Origin: Pseudomonadota bacterium | Lineage (GTDB): Bacteria; Pseudomonadota; Alphaproteobacteria; Rhizobiales; Beijerinckiaceae | NCBI GenBank assembly: GCA_028876585.1 | Contig: JAGWRL010000140.1 | Location: forward strand, 1-6,797 | Length of the DNA: 6,797 bases | Reading direction: 5' to 3' | Shown here: positions 1-5,929 of the stretch, in pieces | How positions within the stretch are numbered: position 1 is the first letter of the stretch | Layout of the letters: every line of letters starts with the position of its first letter | Notes under the pieces: generated by a model | Seen by the model: the letters and a program-made list of their open reading frames with translations, nothing else | What the model was told of the DNA's origin: nothing | Databases searched by the model: none | Translations under genes and position numbers: made by a program

Positions 1-1076
1 ACGTTCATGTGGCCGGGCATGCGGCCGGCGACCGGGTGGATCGCGTATTTGATCTCGACGCCCTCCTTCTTGAGGATGTCGCACATCTCACGCAACGAGT
101 GCTGCGCCTGCGCCACCGCCATGCCGTAGCCCGGCACGATGATGATTTTCGAGGCGTTCTTCATCATGTAGGCGGCGTCGTCGGCCGAGCCCTGCTTGAC
201 CGGCCGCGTCTCCTTGGCGCCCGCCGGCCCCGCCGTCTCGCCGCCGAACCCGCCGAGGATGACGGAGAAGAACGAGCGGTTCATGCCCTTGCACATGATG
301 TAGGACAGGATCGCGCCCGAGGAGCCGACCAGCGCGCCGGTGATGATGAGCGCCAGATTGCCGAGCGTGAAGCCGATGCCCGCCGCCGCCCAGCCGGAAT
401 AGGAATTCAGCATCGAGATGACGACTGGCATGTCGGCGCCGCCGATCGGGATGATCAACAGCACGCCGAGCGCCAGCGCGTCCAGCGCGATCAGCCAAAA
501 CCAGGCCGCCGACTGCGACGCGTAGAACAGGACGATCAGCAGCACCAGCAGCACGCCGAGGCCGCCGTTGATCCAATGCCGGCTCGGCAGCATGATCGGC
601 GCGCCGGACATGCGGCCGTCGAGCTTGAGGAAGGCGATGATCGAGCCGGTGAAGGTGATCGCGCCGATCGCCAGACCGAGCGACATTTCGATCGTGCTGG
701 CGGGATGGATATGCGCGCCGTCGCTGATGCCGAACGCGACCGGCGCATAAAGCGCCCCCGCCGCCACCAGCACCGCGGCGAGGCCGACCAGCGAGTGGAA
801 CATCGCCACCAGTTGCGGCATCGCCGTCATCTGCACGGTGCGGGCGCGCCAGACGCCGACGCCGCCGCCGACGCCGAAGCCGAGCAGCACCAGCACCCAG
901 GACAGGAACCCGTGCGGCGGGCTCAGCGCCAGCGTGGTGACGATCGCCAGCCCCATGCCGAAAATGCCGAAGCGGTTGCCCTGCCGCGACGTCGCGGGCG
1001 ACGACAGGCCGCGCAGCGCCAGGATGAACAGGACCCCGGCGACGAGGTAAAGCAGAGCGGCGAAATTGGCGTTCAC
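1..1076 (-). CDS. pntB: NAD(P) transhydrogenase subunit beta (PntB), partial, 3' end outside window
   Basis: Beta subunit of the Re/Si-specific proton-translocating transhydrogenase, an inner-membrane pump that uses the proton gradient to drive hydride transfer from NADH to NADP+. Seen: 358 complete codons from a GTG start, running off the left edge. The family is usually about 460 to 470 residues, so roughly the last 105 are missing. The N-terminal half is a series of hydrophobic helices (for example residues 6-21, 41-52, 59-72, 90-112, 132-150, 172-185 and 235-260) forming membrane domain dII. A linker follows (about 275-305), then the start of the NADP(H)-binding domain dIII with VPGYGMAVAQAQH near 314-326 and HPVAGRMPGH near 347-356. 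The GTG start is chosen because the N-terminus reads VNANFAALLYLVAG, as expected for PntB, and because it lies 5 bases after the pntAB stop with an AAGAAGG ribosome site inside the pntAB end. It is probably co-transcribed and translationally linked with pntAB. Confidence 0.96.
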   Translation of the reverse strand, partial: MNANFAALLYLVAGVLFILALRGLSSPATSRQGNRFGIFGMGLAIVTTLALSPPHGFLSWVLVLLGFGVGGGVGVWRARTVQMTAMPQLVAMFHSLVGLAAVLVAAGALYAPVAFGISDGAHIHPASTIEMSLGLAIGAITFTGSIIAFLKLDGRMSGAPIMLPSRHWINGGLGVLLVLLIVLFYASQSAAWFWLIALDALALGVLLIIPIGGADMPVVISMLNSYSGWAAAGIGFTLGNLALIITGALVGSSGAILSYIMCKGMNRSFFSVILGGFGGETAGPAGAKETRPVKQGSADDAAYMMKNASKIIIVPGYGMAVAQAQHSLREMCDILKKEGVEIKYAIHPVAGRMPGHMN

Positions 1077-1081
1077 GGCGC

Positions 1082-1504
1082 TCAGCCCTTCTTCTTGTAC
1101 ATGGCGAGCATCCGCTCGGTGACCATGAATCCGCCGAAGATGTTCACGCTGGCCAGACAAAGCGCGACGAAGCCGACGAATTTGGCGAAGTTGGAGCCGG
1201 CGTTGACGCCGGCGACGCCGACCGACAGCAAGGCGCCGACGACGATGACGGAGGAGATCGCGTTGGTGACGCTCATCAGCGGCGTGTGCAGCGCCGGCGT
1301 CACCGACCAGACTACGTAATAGCCGACGAACACGGCGAGCGCGAAGATCGCCAGCCGGAACACGAACGGGTCGATCGCGCCCCCCGTCGCGGCGTGCGCG
1401 GTCGTCGCGAGTTGGTCGGCCAAGGCCTCCGCCTGCGCGGCGGCGTCGCGCGCGGCGGCGGCGGCCGTCCTGGCGCGGTCAATGGTGGCGTCGAGGTTGT
1501 CCAT
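1082..1504 (-). CDS. pntAB: NAD(P) transhydrogenase subunit alpha part 2 (PntAB, membrane domain)
   Basis: Membrane part of the alpha subunit in the three-gene form of transhydrogenase. It supplies the alpha-side helices of proton channel domain dII and pairs with PntAA (soluble) and PntB. Seen: 140 residues. The first 45 or so form an Ala-rich, charged, probably cytoplasmic N-terminal region. Three to four hydrophobic helices follow (about 47-68, 82-102 and 106-125). The family signatures [13 protein letters not shown] (73-85) and [13 protein letters not shown] (121-133) are both present, and the protein ends in a KKKG tail. The frame stays open upstream to 1768, but that part lies over pntAA in another frame. 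The ATG at 1504 is preceded by AGGGGG with a four-base spacer and lies 14 bases after the pntAA stop, so it is the start. The tight spacing on both sides supports an operon. Alphaproteobacteria such as Rhodospirillum rubrum have this split alpha subunit, whereas E. coli has a fused PntA. Confidence 0.96.
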   Translation of the reverse strand: MDNLDATIDRARTAAAAARDAAAQAEALADQLATTAHAATGGAIDPFVFRLAIFALAVFVGYYVVWSVTPALHTPLMSVTNAISSVIVVGALLSVGVAGVNAGSNFAKFVGFVALCLASVNIFGGFMVTERMLAMYKKKG

Positions 1505-1518
1505 CTTGCCCCCTGGCT

Positions 1519-2646
1519 CTAGGCCGGCTTGAAATTGGGATGCGTCACCGCGCCGTCCCGCGTCAGCAGGGTCGCCTTGACCAGTTCGTCGTCCCAGTTC
1601 ACCGCGAGCTTCTTTTCGCCCTTGTCGATCAGGGTCTCGACGAAGGCGTAGAGGTTGCGCGCATAGAGCGAGGACGCGGTCGAGGCGAGTTTGCGCACGT
1701 CGGAATAGCCGACGATCTTCACCCCGTTGTCGGAGACGACGAGTTCGTTCGCCTGCGCCAGTTCGCAATTGCCGCCGCGCTCGACGGCGAGATCGATGAT
1801 CACCGAGCCCGCGCGCATCGAGGCGACCATGGCGGCGCTGACGAGCTTGGGCGCCGGCCGGCCCGGAATCAGCGCCGTCGTGATCACGATGTCCTGCTTG
1901 GCGATGTGGGCGGCGACCAGCGCGGCCTGTTTGGCCTTGTAGGCGTCCGACATTTCCTTGGCGTAGCCGCCGGAGGTCTCCGCCTGCTTGAACTCCTCGT
2001 CCTCGACGGCGACGAATTTGGCGCCGAGCGATTCGACCTGCTCCTTGGTGGCGGGGCGCACGTCGGTCGCGGTGACAATCGCCCCAAGGCGACGGGCCGT
2101 GGCGATCGCCTGCAGGCCGGCGACGCCGACGCCCATGATGAACGCCTTCGCGGCCGGCACGGTGCCGGCCGGCGTCATCATCATCGGGAAGCCGCGCACA
2201 TATTCGGCCGCGGCGTCGATCACCGCGCGATAGCCGGCGAGATTGGCCTGGCTGGACAACACGTCCATCACCTGCGCGCGGGTGATTCGCGGCATCAATT
2301 CCATGGCGAAGGCGCAGACGCCGGCTTTGGCGAGCGCCTCGATCTCCGCGACATGGCCGTAAGGGTCCTGAATCGCGACCACGAGCGCGCCCGACTTCAG
2401 CGCCTGGGTCTCCTGCGCGTCGGGGCGGCGCACTTTCAGCACCACGTCGGCGGCGAGCGCCTCGGCCTGCTCGACCGAAGTCGCGCCGGCGGCGGCGTAA
2501 TCGGCGTCGGTGAAGCCGGACGCGAGGCCCGCGCCCTTGGCGACTGCCATCTCGGCGCCGAGGGCGATGAATTTCTTGACCGTTTCCGGCGTCACCGCGA
2601 CGCGCGTCTCGCGCGCTTCGGTTTCTTTCGGCGCCCCGATACGCAT
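1519..2646 (-). CDS. pntAA: NAD(P) transhydrogenase subunit alpha part 1 (PntAA, NAD(H)-binding domain)
   Basis: Soluble NAD(H)-binding domain dI of the proton-translocating transhydrogenase, acting at the cytoplasmic face of the membrane; related to alanine dehydrogenase. Seen: 375 residues, full length for the split form. The N-terminus [20 protein letters not shown] is the alanine dehydrogenase/PntA N-terminal domain signature. [20 protein letters not shown] (123-142) contains the conserved loop near the nicotinamide site. A Rossmann dinucleotide-binding motif GVGVAG lies at 172-177, with D195 at the end of the second strand (TATDVRP), the usual NAD ribose contact. [11 protein letters not shown] (285-295) and [19 protein letters not shown] (313-331) are further family motifs. 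The ATG at 2646 has a strong GAGGAG ribosome site (2657-2652) with a five-base spacer. It lies 57 bases downstream of the subunit IV gene and 14 bases before pntAB. It ends in TAG, which argues against amber codons being read as sense in this organism. Confidence 0.97.
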   Translation of the reverse strand: MRIGAPKETEARETRVAVTPETVKKFIALGAEMAVAKGAGLASGFTDADYAAAGATSVEQAEALAADVVLKVRRPDAQETQALKSGALVVAIQDPYGHVAEIEALAKAGVCAFAMELMPRITRAQVMDVLSSQANLAGYRAVIDAAAEYVRGFPMMMTPAGTVPAAKAFIMGVGVAGLQAIATARRLGAIVTATDVRPATKEQVESLGAKFVAVEDEEFKQAETSGGYAKEMSDAYKAKQAALVAAHIAKQDIVITTALIPGRPAPKLVSAAMVASMRAGSVIIDLAVERGGNCELAQANELVVSDNGVKIVGYSDVRKLASTASSLYARNLYAFVETLIDKGEKKLAVNWDDELVKATLLTRDGAVTHPNFKPA

Positions 2647-2703
2647 AGCGTCTCCTCGACAGACGGGAAGGCGTAGGCGTCCCGGCCTACGTTGCGGCCG
2701 AAA

Positions 2704-2988
2704 TTACAGAACGATGCAGGCGAGGCCAAGCAACACGAACACTCCGGCCGGCAAGCGCCAGCCCAGGCCCGTGATGCCGGCGAGCGCCGAAGCGGCGATA
2801 TTGAGGATGAAGCCGACCAAAGCGACGAAGGGATGCCCTTCCAGGCCCCACAGCACCAGCAGAAGCACGATGTTGAGGAGGTGGACCGTCAGATTCTCGG
2901 TGAGGCTGACGAAGCCCGCGTAGGTCTCCTCATGCGCCGGCAAATCAATCCCGAGATCCGCCTTCGCGACGCCCGCATGATCCGACAT
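2704..2988 (-). CDS. aa3-type cytochrome c oxidase subunit IV-like small membrane protein
   Basis: Small membrane protein of the bacterial aa3-type cytochrome c oxidase subunit IV family. The single-helix form in alphaproteobacterial oxidases packs beside the catalytic subunits; its function is not well defined. Seen: 94 residues with a short polar N-terminus (MSDHAGVAKADLGIDLPAH). The family motif HEETYAGFVSLT follows at 20-31, then a hydrophobic helix (about 34-49). Two more hydrophobic stretches (about 54-75 and 78-94) make the protein longer than the minimal one-helix version. The ATG at 2988 is preceded by GGGCGGA. The gene lies just before pntAA with a 57-base gap, an arrangement I recall as common in Hyphomicrobiales. 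The family assignment rests on the N-terminal motif and the neighbourhood; the C-terminal two thirds could serve another role. Confidence 0.8.
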   Translation of the reverse strand: MSDHAGVAKADLGIDLPAHEETYAGFVSLTENLTVHLLNIVLLLVLWGLEGHPFVALVGFILNIAASALAGITGLGWRLPAGVFVLLGLACIVL

Positions 2989-3026
2989 TCCGCCCGCCCC
3001 TCGATTTCCAGGTGTTTCGGCCCCCC

Positions 3027-3054
3027 GCTTAGCTTATCAAACGGCGGGCCGCAA
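3027..3054 (-). promoter_or_regulatory. Possible promoter of the subunit IV-pnt operon
   Basis: The 102-base gap between fliJ and the subunit IV gene holds a locally AT-richer patch. On the minus strand TTGCGG (3054-3049) is followed after 16 bases by CTAAGC (3032-3027), with TTTGATAAG between them. Both hexamers match the sigma-70-type consensus poorly, so this is only a candidate. I see no convincing terminator after fliJ in this gap, so read-through from fliJ is also possible. Confidence 0.2.
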
Positions 3055-3090
3055 CCGGCGGAAAGACTTAGACCGTAAGCCGCGCCCGGC

Positions 3091-3456
3091 TCAGACCCGG
3101 GCGGCCTCGCCCGCCCGCTCGCCCGCCTTTTCGCGCCCGTCGAGCGATTCGAGCTTCTGCAACTCGGCCAGCGCCTCTTCGAGCGCGGCTTTGGCGTCGT
3201 CGATCTGCGCGCCCAGTTCGACGATCGAGCTTTTCAGATTGTCGCGCCGCCCGGCCGCCGCCCGGGCGTAGGTGGGATAGGCGAAATGGCTGGGATCGCT
3301 GATGCCGGCCCGCTTCTCTTCATTGGCGATCTCACGATCGAGATCGGCGATCATGCGATTGAATTCGGCGCTCATCATCTCGATCTGACGGACGCGCCGG
3401 CGCTTCTCCTCGACTTGAAACCGTTTCAAACGGATTAGCGTGTCCCGCGACTTCAT
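3091..3456 (-). CDS. fliJ: Flagellar export protein FliJ
   Basis: FliJ is the small coiled-coil component of the flagellar type III export apparatus. It acts at the cytoplasmic side with the FliI ATPase and helps recycle export chaperones. Seen: 121 residues, highly charged, with no membrane segment. An N-terminal helix starts MKSRDTLIRLKRFQVEEKRR. A second helical stretch includes EFNRMIADLDREIANEEKRA (31-50), and a short conserved linker GISDPSHFAYPTYARAA (51-67) follows. A long C-terminal helix (about 70-108) carries hydrophobic heptad positions and a charged tail. The linker and N-terminus are what I recognise from alphaproteobacterial FliJ proteins. The frame is open upstream to 3585, but that part is Arg-rich and non-conserved in look. 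The ATG at 3456 has a GGGGAG ribosome site nearby and gives the expected N-terminus. It is transcribed divergently from ctrA; no fliI is adjacent in the window. Confidence 0.88.
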   Translation of the reverse strand: MKSRDTLIRLKRFQVEEKRRRVRQIEMMSAEFNRMIADLDREIANEEKRAGISDPSHFAYPTYARAAAGRRDNLKSSIVELGAQIDDAKAALEEALAELQKLESLDGREKAGERAGEAARV

Positions 3457-3636
3457 ACCAACGCACTCCCCACGAACTCGAAAACGCTTTACCCATCCGC
3501 GCCGAACGGGCGCGGCACCCCACGAGACGGGTCGAGGATGAACGAGGAAGGTTGCGCGTTGGTTACGCCGCAAGGGGCGCGTCAAGCGAATTGGCTGTGC
3601 GAAGCGGCGAAAATTTCGCGGGGCTGACCGCGCGCG

Positions 3637-3651
3637 TTAGGGCTTCGTTTA
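3637..3651. promoter_or_regulatory. Degenerate CtrA-box-like motif between fliJ and ctrA
   Basis: TTAG, seven bases, TTTA: each half-site has one mismatch to the CtrA consensus TTAA-N7-TTAA, and the spacing is exact. A perfect TTAA half-site followed by CACTAAC lies ten bases further (3661). Because it sits nearer the fliJ start (about 180 bases) than the ctrA start, it could serve the fliJ promoter. A two-mismatch match can arise by chance. Confidence 0.35.
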
Positions 3652-3838
3652 CCCGCGTCATTAACACTAACTTCGGCGCGTGACCTTGCCGCCACAATGT
3701 GGGACGGAAACCGCGAAAGCGCGAGTCTCGGGAGTCTGCTAGCGGGAGAAGCTAAGAAATTGGTTTAAGTGGCTTCATCCCGAAAAACCTAGTTATTGTA
3801 TCGGTTTATGGATTTTCGGATCGATCGTGACAAAGGGC

Positions 3839-3867
3839 TTGCAGGTGTGATTCAAGGTTTGTTAACT
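3839..3867 (+). promoter_or_regulatory. Candidate ctrA promoter (-35 TTGCAG, 17-base spacer, -10 TTAACT)
   Basis: TTGCAG (3839-3844) and TTAACT (3862-3867) are separated by exactly 17 bases, a good fit to a housekeeping alphaproteobacterial promoter. It would start transcription near 3874 and leave a leader of about 120 bases before ctrA. The -10 overlaps the right half of a CtrA-box-like motif, and a GANTC site lies in the spacer. This is a plausible auto-repressed, methylation-sensitive promoter by analogy with Caulobacter ctrA P1; the activity itself is inferred. Confidence 0.5.
3851..3865 (+). promoter_or_regulatory. CtrA-box-like motif overlapping the ctrA -10
   Basis: TTCA, seven bases (AGGTTTG), TTAA followed by C: one mismatch to TTAA-N7-TTAAC. 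The right half-site is perfect and forms the start of the candidate -10 hexamer. The left half-site overlaps the last three bases of the GATTC at 3849-3853. Binding here would be expected to block polymerase, giving negative autoregulation. Confidence 0.5.
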
Positions 3868-3996
3868 AATGTGGCGCAAACGTTGCGTCGATTCGGAATG
3901 GCGGGTGGCTTCGGCGTCGCGGGACGACGGGGCGGGAACAAGTCGGCGACGGACGTTGCTGTCGGGCGGCGGCGGTCCATGGCGGGGATCTAGAAC

Positions 3997-4698
3997 ATGC
4001 GGGTGCTTCTCATCGAGGACGACAGCGCCACGGCGCAGAGCATCGAATTGATGCTCAAGTCGGAGAATTTCAACGTCTATGTCACCGATCTTGGCGAGGA
4101 AGGCATCGACCTCGGCAAGCTCTACGATTACGACATCATCCTGCTCGACCTCAACCTGCCCGACATGTCCGGCTACGAGGTGCTGCGCTCGCTGCGGGTC
4201 ACCAAGATCAAAACGCCGATCCTGATCCTGTCCGGCATGGCCGGCATCGAGGACAAGGTGAAAGGTCTCGGCCACGGCGCCGACGATTACCTCACCAAAC
4301 CGTTCCACAAGGACGAACTGGTCGCGCGCATCCACGCCATCGTGCGCCGCTCGAAGGGCCACGCCCAGTCCGTCATCGTCACCGCCGATCTCGTCGTCAA
4401 TCTCGACCAGAAGACCGTCGAGGTCGACGGCGCGCGCGTGCATCTGACCGGCAAGGAATATCAGATGCTGGAGCTGCTCTCGCTGCGCAAGGGGACGACG
4501 CTGACCAAGGAGATGTTCCTCAACCATCTCTACGGCGGCATGGACGAGCCCGAGTTGAAGATCATCGACGTGTTCATCTGCAAGCTGCGCAAGAAGCTCG
4601 CTTCCGCCAGCGGCGGCCGCAACTACATCGAAACCGTCTGGGGCCGGGGGTACGTCCTGCGGGAGCCGCCCCCGGGGGATGAACGCATTCCCGCCTGA
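3997..4698 (+). CDS. ctrA: Response regulator transcription factor CtrA
   Basis: OmpR/PhoB-type DNA-binding response regulator that controls cell-cycle, division, DNA-methylation and flagellar genes in alphaproteobacteria; it is phosphorylated through the CckA-ChpT relay. Seen: 233 residues, close to the 231 or so of Caulobacter CtrA. The receiver domain (1-115) has the acidic pair D8/D9, the phospho-acceptor D51 in [16 protein letters not shown] (the same number as in Caulobacter), S79 in LILSGMAG and K101 in YLTKPF. The winged-helix output domain (about 125-222) has [13 protein letters not shown], the recognition helix around [18 protein letters not shown] (184-201) and the wing [10 protein letters not shown]. 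This recognition helix is diagnostic for CtrA against other OmpR-family members. The ATG at 3997 follows GGGGA (3984-3988) with an eight-base spacer. The C-terminus is IPA rather than the two alanines recalled for Caulobacter. Confidence 0.97.
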   Translation: MRVLLIEDDSATAQSIELMLKSENFNVYVTDLGEEGIDLGKLYDYDIILLDLNLPDMSGYEVLRSLRVTKIKTPILILSGMAGIEDKVKGLGHGADDYLTKPFHKDELVARIHAIVRRSKGHAQSVIVTADLVVNLDQKTVEVDGARVHLTGKEYQMLELLSLRKGTTLTKEMFLNHLYGGMDEPELKIIDVFICKLRKKLASASGGRNYIETVWGRGYVLREPPPGDERIPA

Positions 4699-4719
4699 TC
4701 CCTGGGATCGCCATTTCCG

Positions 4720-4756
4720 CGCCCCGCCGGCTCCCCGCCGCGGGGCGTTTGCTTTT
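4720..4756 (+). terminator. Intrinsic terminator after ctrA
   Basis: An eight-base perfect GC stem, CGCCCCGC (4720-4727) with GCGGGGCG (4740-4747), encloses a 12-base loop and is followed by TTTGCTTTT (4748-4756). It lies 21 bases after the ctrA stop and ends 2 bases before the end of the convergent hemE gene. The T-rich tail is present only in the ctrA direction, so it should act mainly on ctrA transcripts. Confidence 0.75.
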
Positions 4757-4757
4757 G

Positions 4758-5780
4758 TCACGCGCGGATGCGCGCCAGCATCCGCTCGACATGGGCGATC
4801 GGCGTCTCCGGCAGGATGCCGTGGCCGAGGTTGAAAATGTGGGCGCGCGACGCGAACCCCTCCAGCACGGCCTCGACCCCGGCGTCGAGCGCCGCCCCGC
4901 CCGCGATCAGCGCCAGCGGATCGAGATTGCCCTGCAAGGCGAGCCGGGCGGGCAACATCGCGGCCGCCGCGCCCGGGTCGACCGCCGTGTCGAGCCCGAT
5001 CGCCGCCAGCCCCTACACCCGCGCGAAGCGGCCAAGATGCGTCGCCGCGCCGCGCGGAAAGGCGATGACCGGAATGTCGGGCTGTTGCGCCTTCAGCCGC
5101 GCGACCAGCCGCCGCAGCGGCGCGACGCACCAGCGCTCGAATTCGGCCGACGGCAGCACGCCCGACCACGAATCGAAGATTTGCACCGCCTCCGCCCCGG
5201 CCTCGATCTGGCGGGCGAGGTAATCGGCGGAGGAATCCGCCAGCCGGTCGATCAGCCGCGCGAACAGGTCGGGATTGCGATAGGCGAACAGCCGCGCCGG
5301 CGCCTGATCGGGCGTGCCGCGCCCGGCGATCATGTAGCTCGCCACCGTCCATGGCGCGCCGCAGAAGCCGATCAGCGCCGTCTCGGGCGAAAGCTGGGCG
5401 CGCACGCCCGAAACCGCCTCGAACACGGGGGCGAGTTTCGCCCAGTCCGGCGTCTCGCAAAGTTGAGCGAAATCCTGCGCCGTCTCGATCGGCGTCAGCC
5501 GCGGCCCCTCGCCGGTTTCGAAACTGACGGCCTGCCCAAGCGCGTCGGGCATGACGAGGATGTCGGAGAACAGGATCGCCGCGTCGAAGCCGAACCGGCG
5601 GATCGGCTGCAACGTCGCCTCGATGGCGAATTTCGGCGTGTAGCAGAAATCGAGGAACGAGGCGGCTTGCGCCCGCATCTCCCGATATTCCGGCAGATAG
5701 CGCCCGGCCTGCCGCATCATCCAGACGGGCGGGCGCTTCTGGCGCTGGCCGGCGAGCGCGGCGAGGAACGGTTTGGTCAT
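4758..5780 (-). pseudogene. hemE: Uroporphyrinogen decarboxylase (hemE), interrupted by one in-frame TAG
   Basis: HemE decarboxylates the four acetate side chains of uroporphyrinogen III to give coproporphyrinogen III, a cytoplasmic step of haem and chlorophyll synthesis. The frame spans 340 residues, normal for the family, with a TAG as codon 256 (5015-5013). Before it are the N-terminal signature [17 protein letters not shown] (17-33), with the substrate-binding Arg region, then [25 protein letters not shown] and PVIAFPRGA. After it, in the same frame and without any gap, come GLDTAVDP, LQGNLDP and the C-terminal HIFNLGHGILPETPIAHVE, carrying the conserved histidine motif. Everything but that one codon looks functional, so it is either a very recent nonsense mutation or a sequence error. 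As read, the product would be 255 residues (5780-5013) and lack the C-terminal active-site part. The ATG at 5780 fits the usual MTKPFLAAL start, though its ribosome site is weak (GGGG about 11 bases upstream). The gene is convergent with ctrA. Confidence 0.9.
5013..5015 (-). other. In-frame amber codon within hemE
   Basis: Reading the minus strand, codons run CGG GTG TAG GGG CTG, translating as R-V-stop-G-L, then continue in the same frame as A-A-I-G-L-D-T-A-V-D-P. From memory, family members usually have a small polar residue here (Thr or Ser before the Gly). A TCG serine codon would become TAG by one change, but the original residue is a guess. Confidence 0.9.
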
Positions 5781-5829
5781 GCGAGAGGGCCCCGGTTCGG
5801 CGCGACTGATCCCGCGAAACGCGGCCGCG

Positions 5830-5858
5830 CGCAAGGGCGTCCTCATCGCCGAGGTCAA
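5830..5858 (-). promoter_or_regulatory. Weak candidate promoter upstream of hemE
   Basis: In the 149 bases between the oxidoreductase stop and the hemE start, TTGACC (5858-5853) is a good -35-like hexamer on the minus strand. The hexamer 17 bases downstream (CTTGCG, 5835-5830) is a poor -10. The region is otherwise GC-rich. hemE may instead be transcribed by read-through from the upstream oxidoreductase gene. Confidence 0.2.
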
Positions 5859-5898
5859 CGGCGCTCCGCTCCAGGTCGCCAGCTCGACCCAATTCGCA

Positions 5899-5920
5899 AA
5901 CCGCCGGGAAATCGGCGGCC
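5899..5920 (-). terminator. Possible weak terminator after the flavin oxidoreductase gene
   Basis: An inverted repeat CCGCCG (5901-5906) and CGGCGG (5913-5918) encloses a six-base loop. On the minus strand it begins about 10 bases after the oxidoreductase stop and is followed by TTTGCG, a short T run only. The stem is compact but the tail is poor, so termination may be partial. Confidence 0.35.
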
Positions 5921-5929
5921 GCGCTGCGC

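Larger units (their letters stand above)
3457..3996. promoter_or_regulatory. Divergent fliJ-ctrA intergenic regulatory region
   Basis: A 540-base region with no gene I can support, clearly more AT-rich in patches (about 3640-3670 and 3750-3870) than the surrounding coding DNA. It contains two CtrA-box-like motifs (3637-3651 and 3851-3865), further TTAA half-sites (3661-3664 and 3765-3768) and four GANTC sites (3723-3727, 3732-3736, 3849-3853 and 3890-3894). It also has a perfect palindrome GCGAAAATTTCGC (3607-3619) and a candidate ctrA promoter (3839-3867). In Caulobacter crescentus ctrA is driven by two promoters controlled by CtrA itself and by CcrM methylation of GANTC. The elements here are consistent with similar control, but that is inference. 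The Arg- and Gly-rich open frame at 3796-3993 looks like chance coding. Confidence 0.7.

Noticed and set aside
9..1319. A 436-codon plus-strand open frame, antisense to pntB and pntAB
   Set aside because: The translation is His/Arg/Asp-rich low-complexity sequence typical of the antisense of GC-rich genes, while the minus strand clearly encodes PntB and PntAB.
1540..2676. A 378-codon plus-strand open frame opposite pntAA
   Set aside because: Antisense shadow; pntAA on the other strand is full length with all its motifs.
3421..3433. Inverted repeat CCGTTTCAAACGG near the fliJ 5' end
   Set aside because: It lies inside fliJ codons for conserved N-terminal residues, so coding constraint explains it well enough.
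3457..3585. N-terminal extension of FliJ by 43 residues
   Set aside because: The extension is Arg-rich and unlike FliJ. The ATG at 3456 gives the expected N-terminus and has a ribosome site.
3748..3776. GAAGC/GCTTC inverted repeat as a structured RNA or terminator
   Set aside because: Only five paired bases with a 19-base, poorly pairing AT-rich loop; no T-run in a useful position.
3796..3993. A 65-codon frame ending three bases before ctrA, a possible leader peptide
   Set aside because: It begins with TTG without a good ribosome site, spans the candidate promoter so most of it would be untranscribed, and its composition is Arg/Gly-rich without any motif.
5781..5846. Upstream ATG at 5846 as an alternative hemE start
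   Set aside because: The extra 22 residues are Arg/Pro-rich and not HemE-like, whereas the ATG at 5780 gives the standard N-terminus.
3862..5892. A 676-codon open frame on the minus strand crossing ctrA and hemE
   Set aside because: It runs antisense to ctrA and in the wrong frame over hemE, is rich in Arg, Ala and Gly, and shows no family motif. It is a by-product of high GC content.
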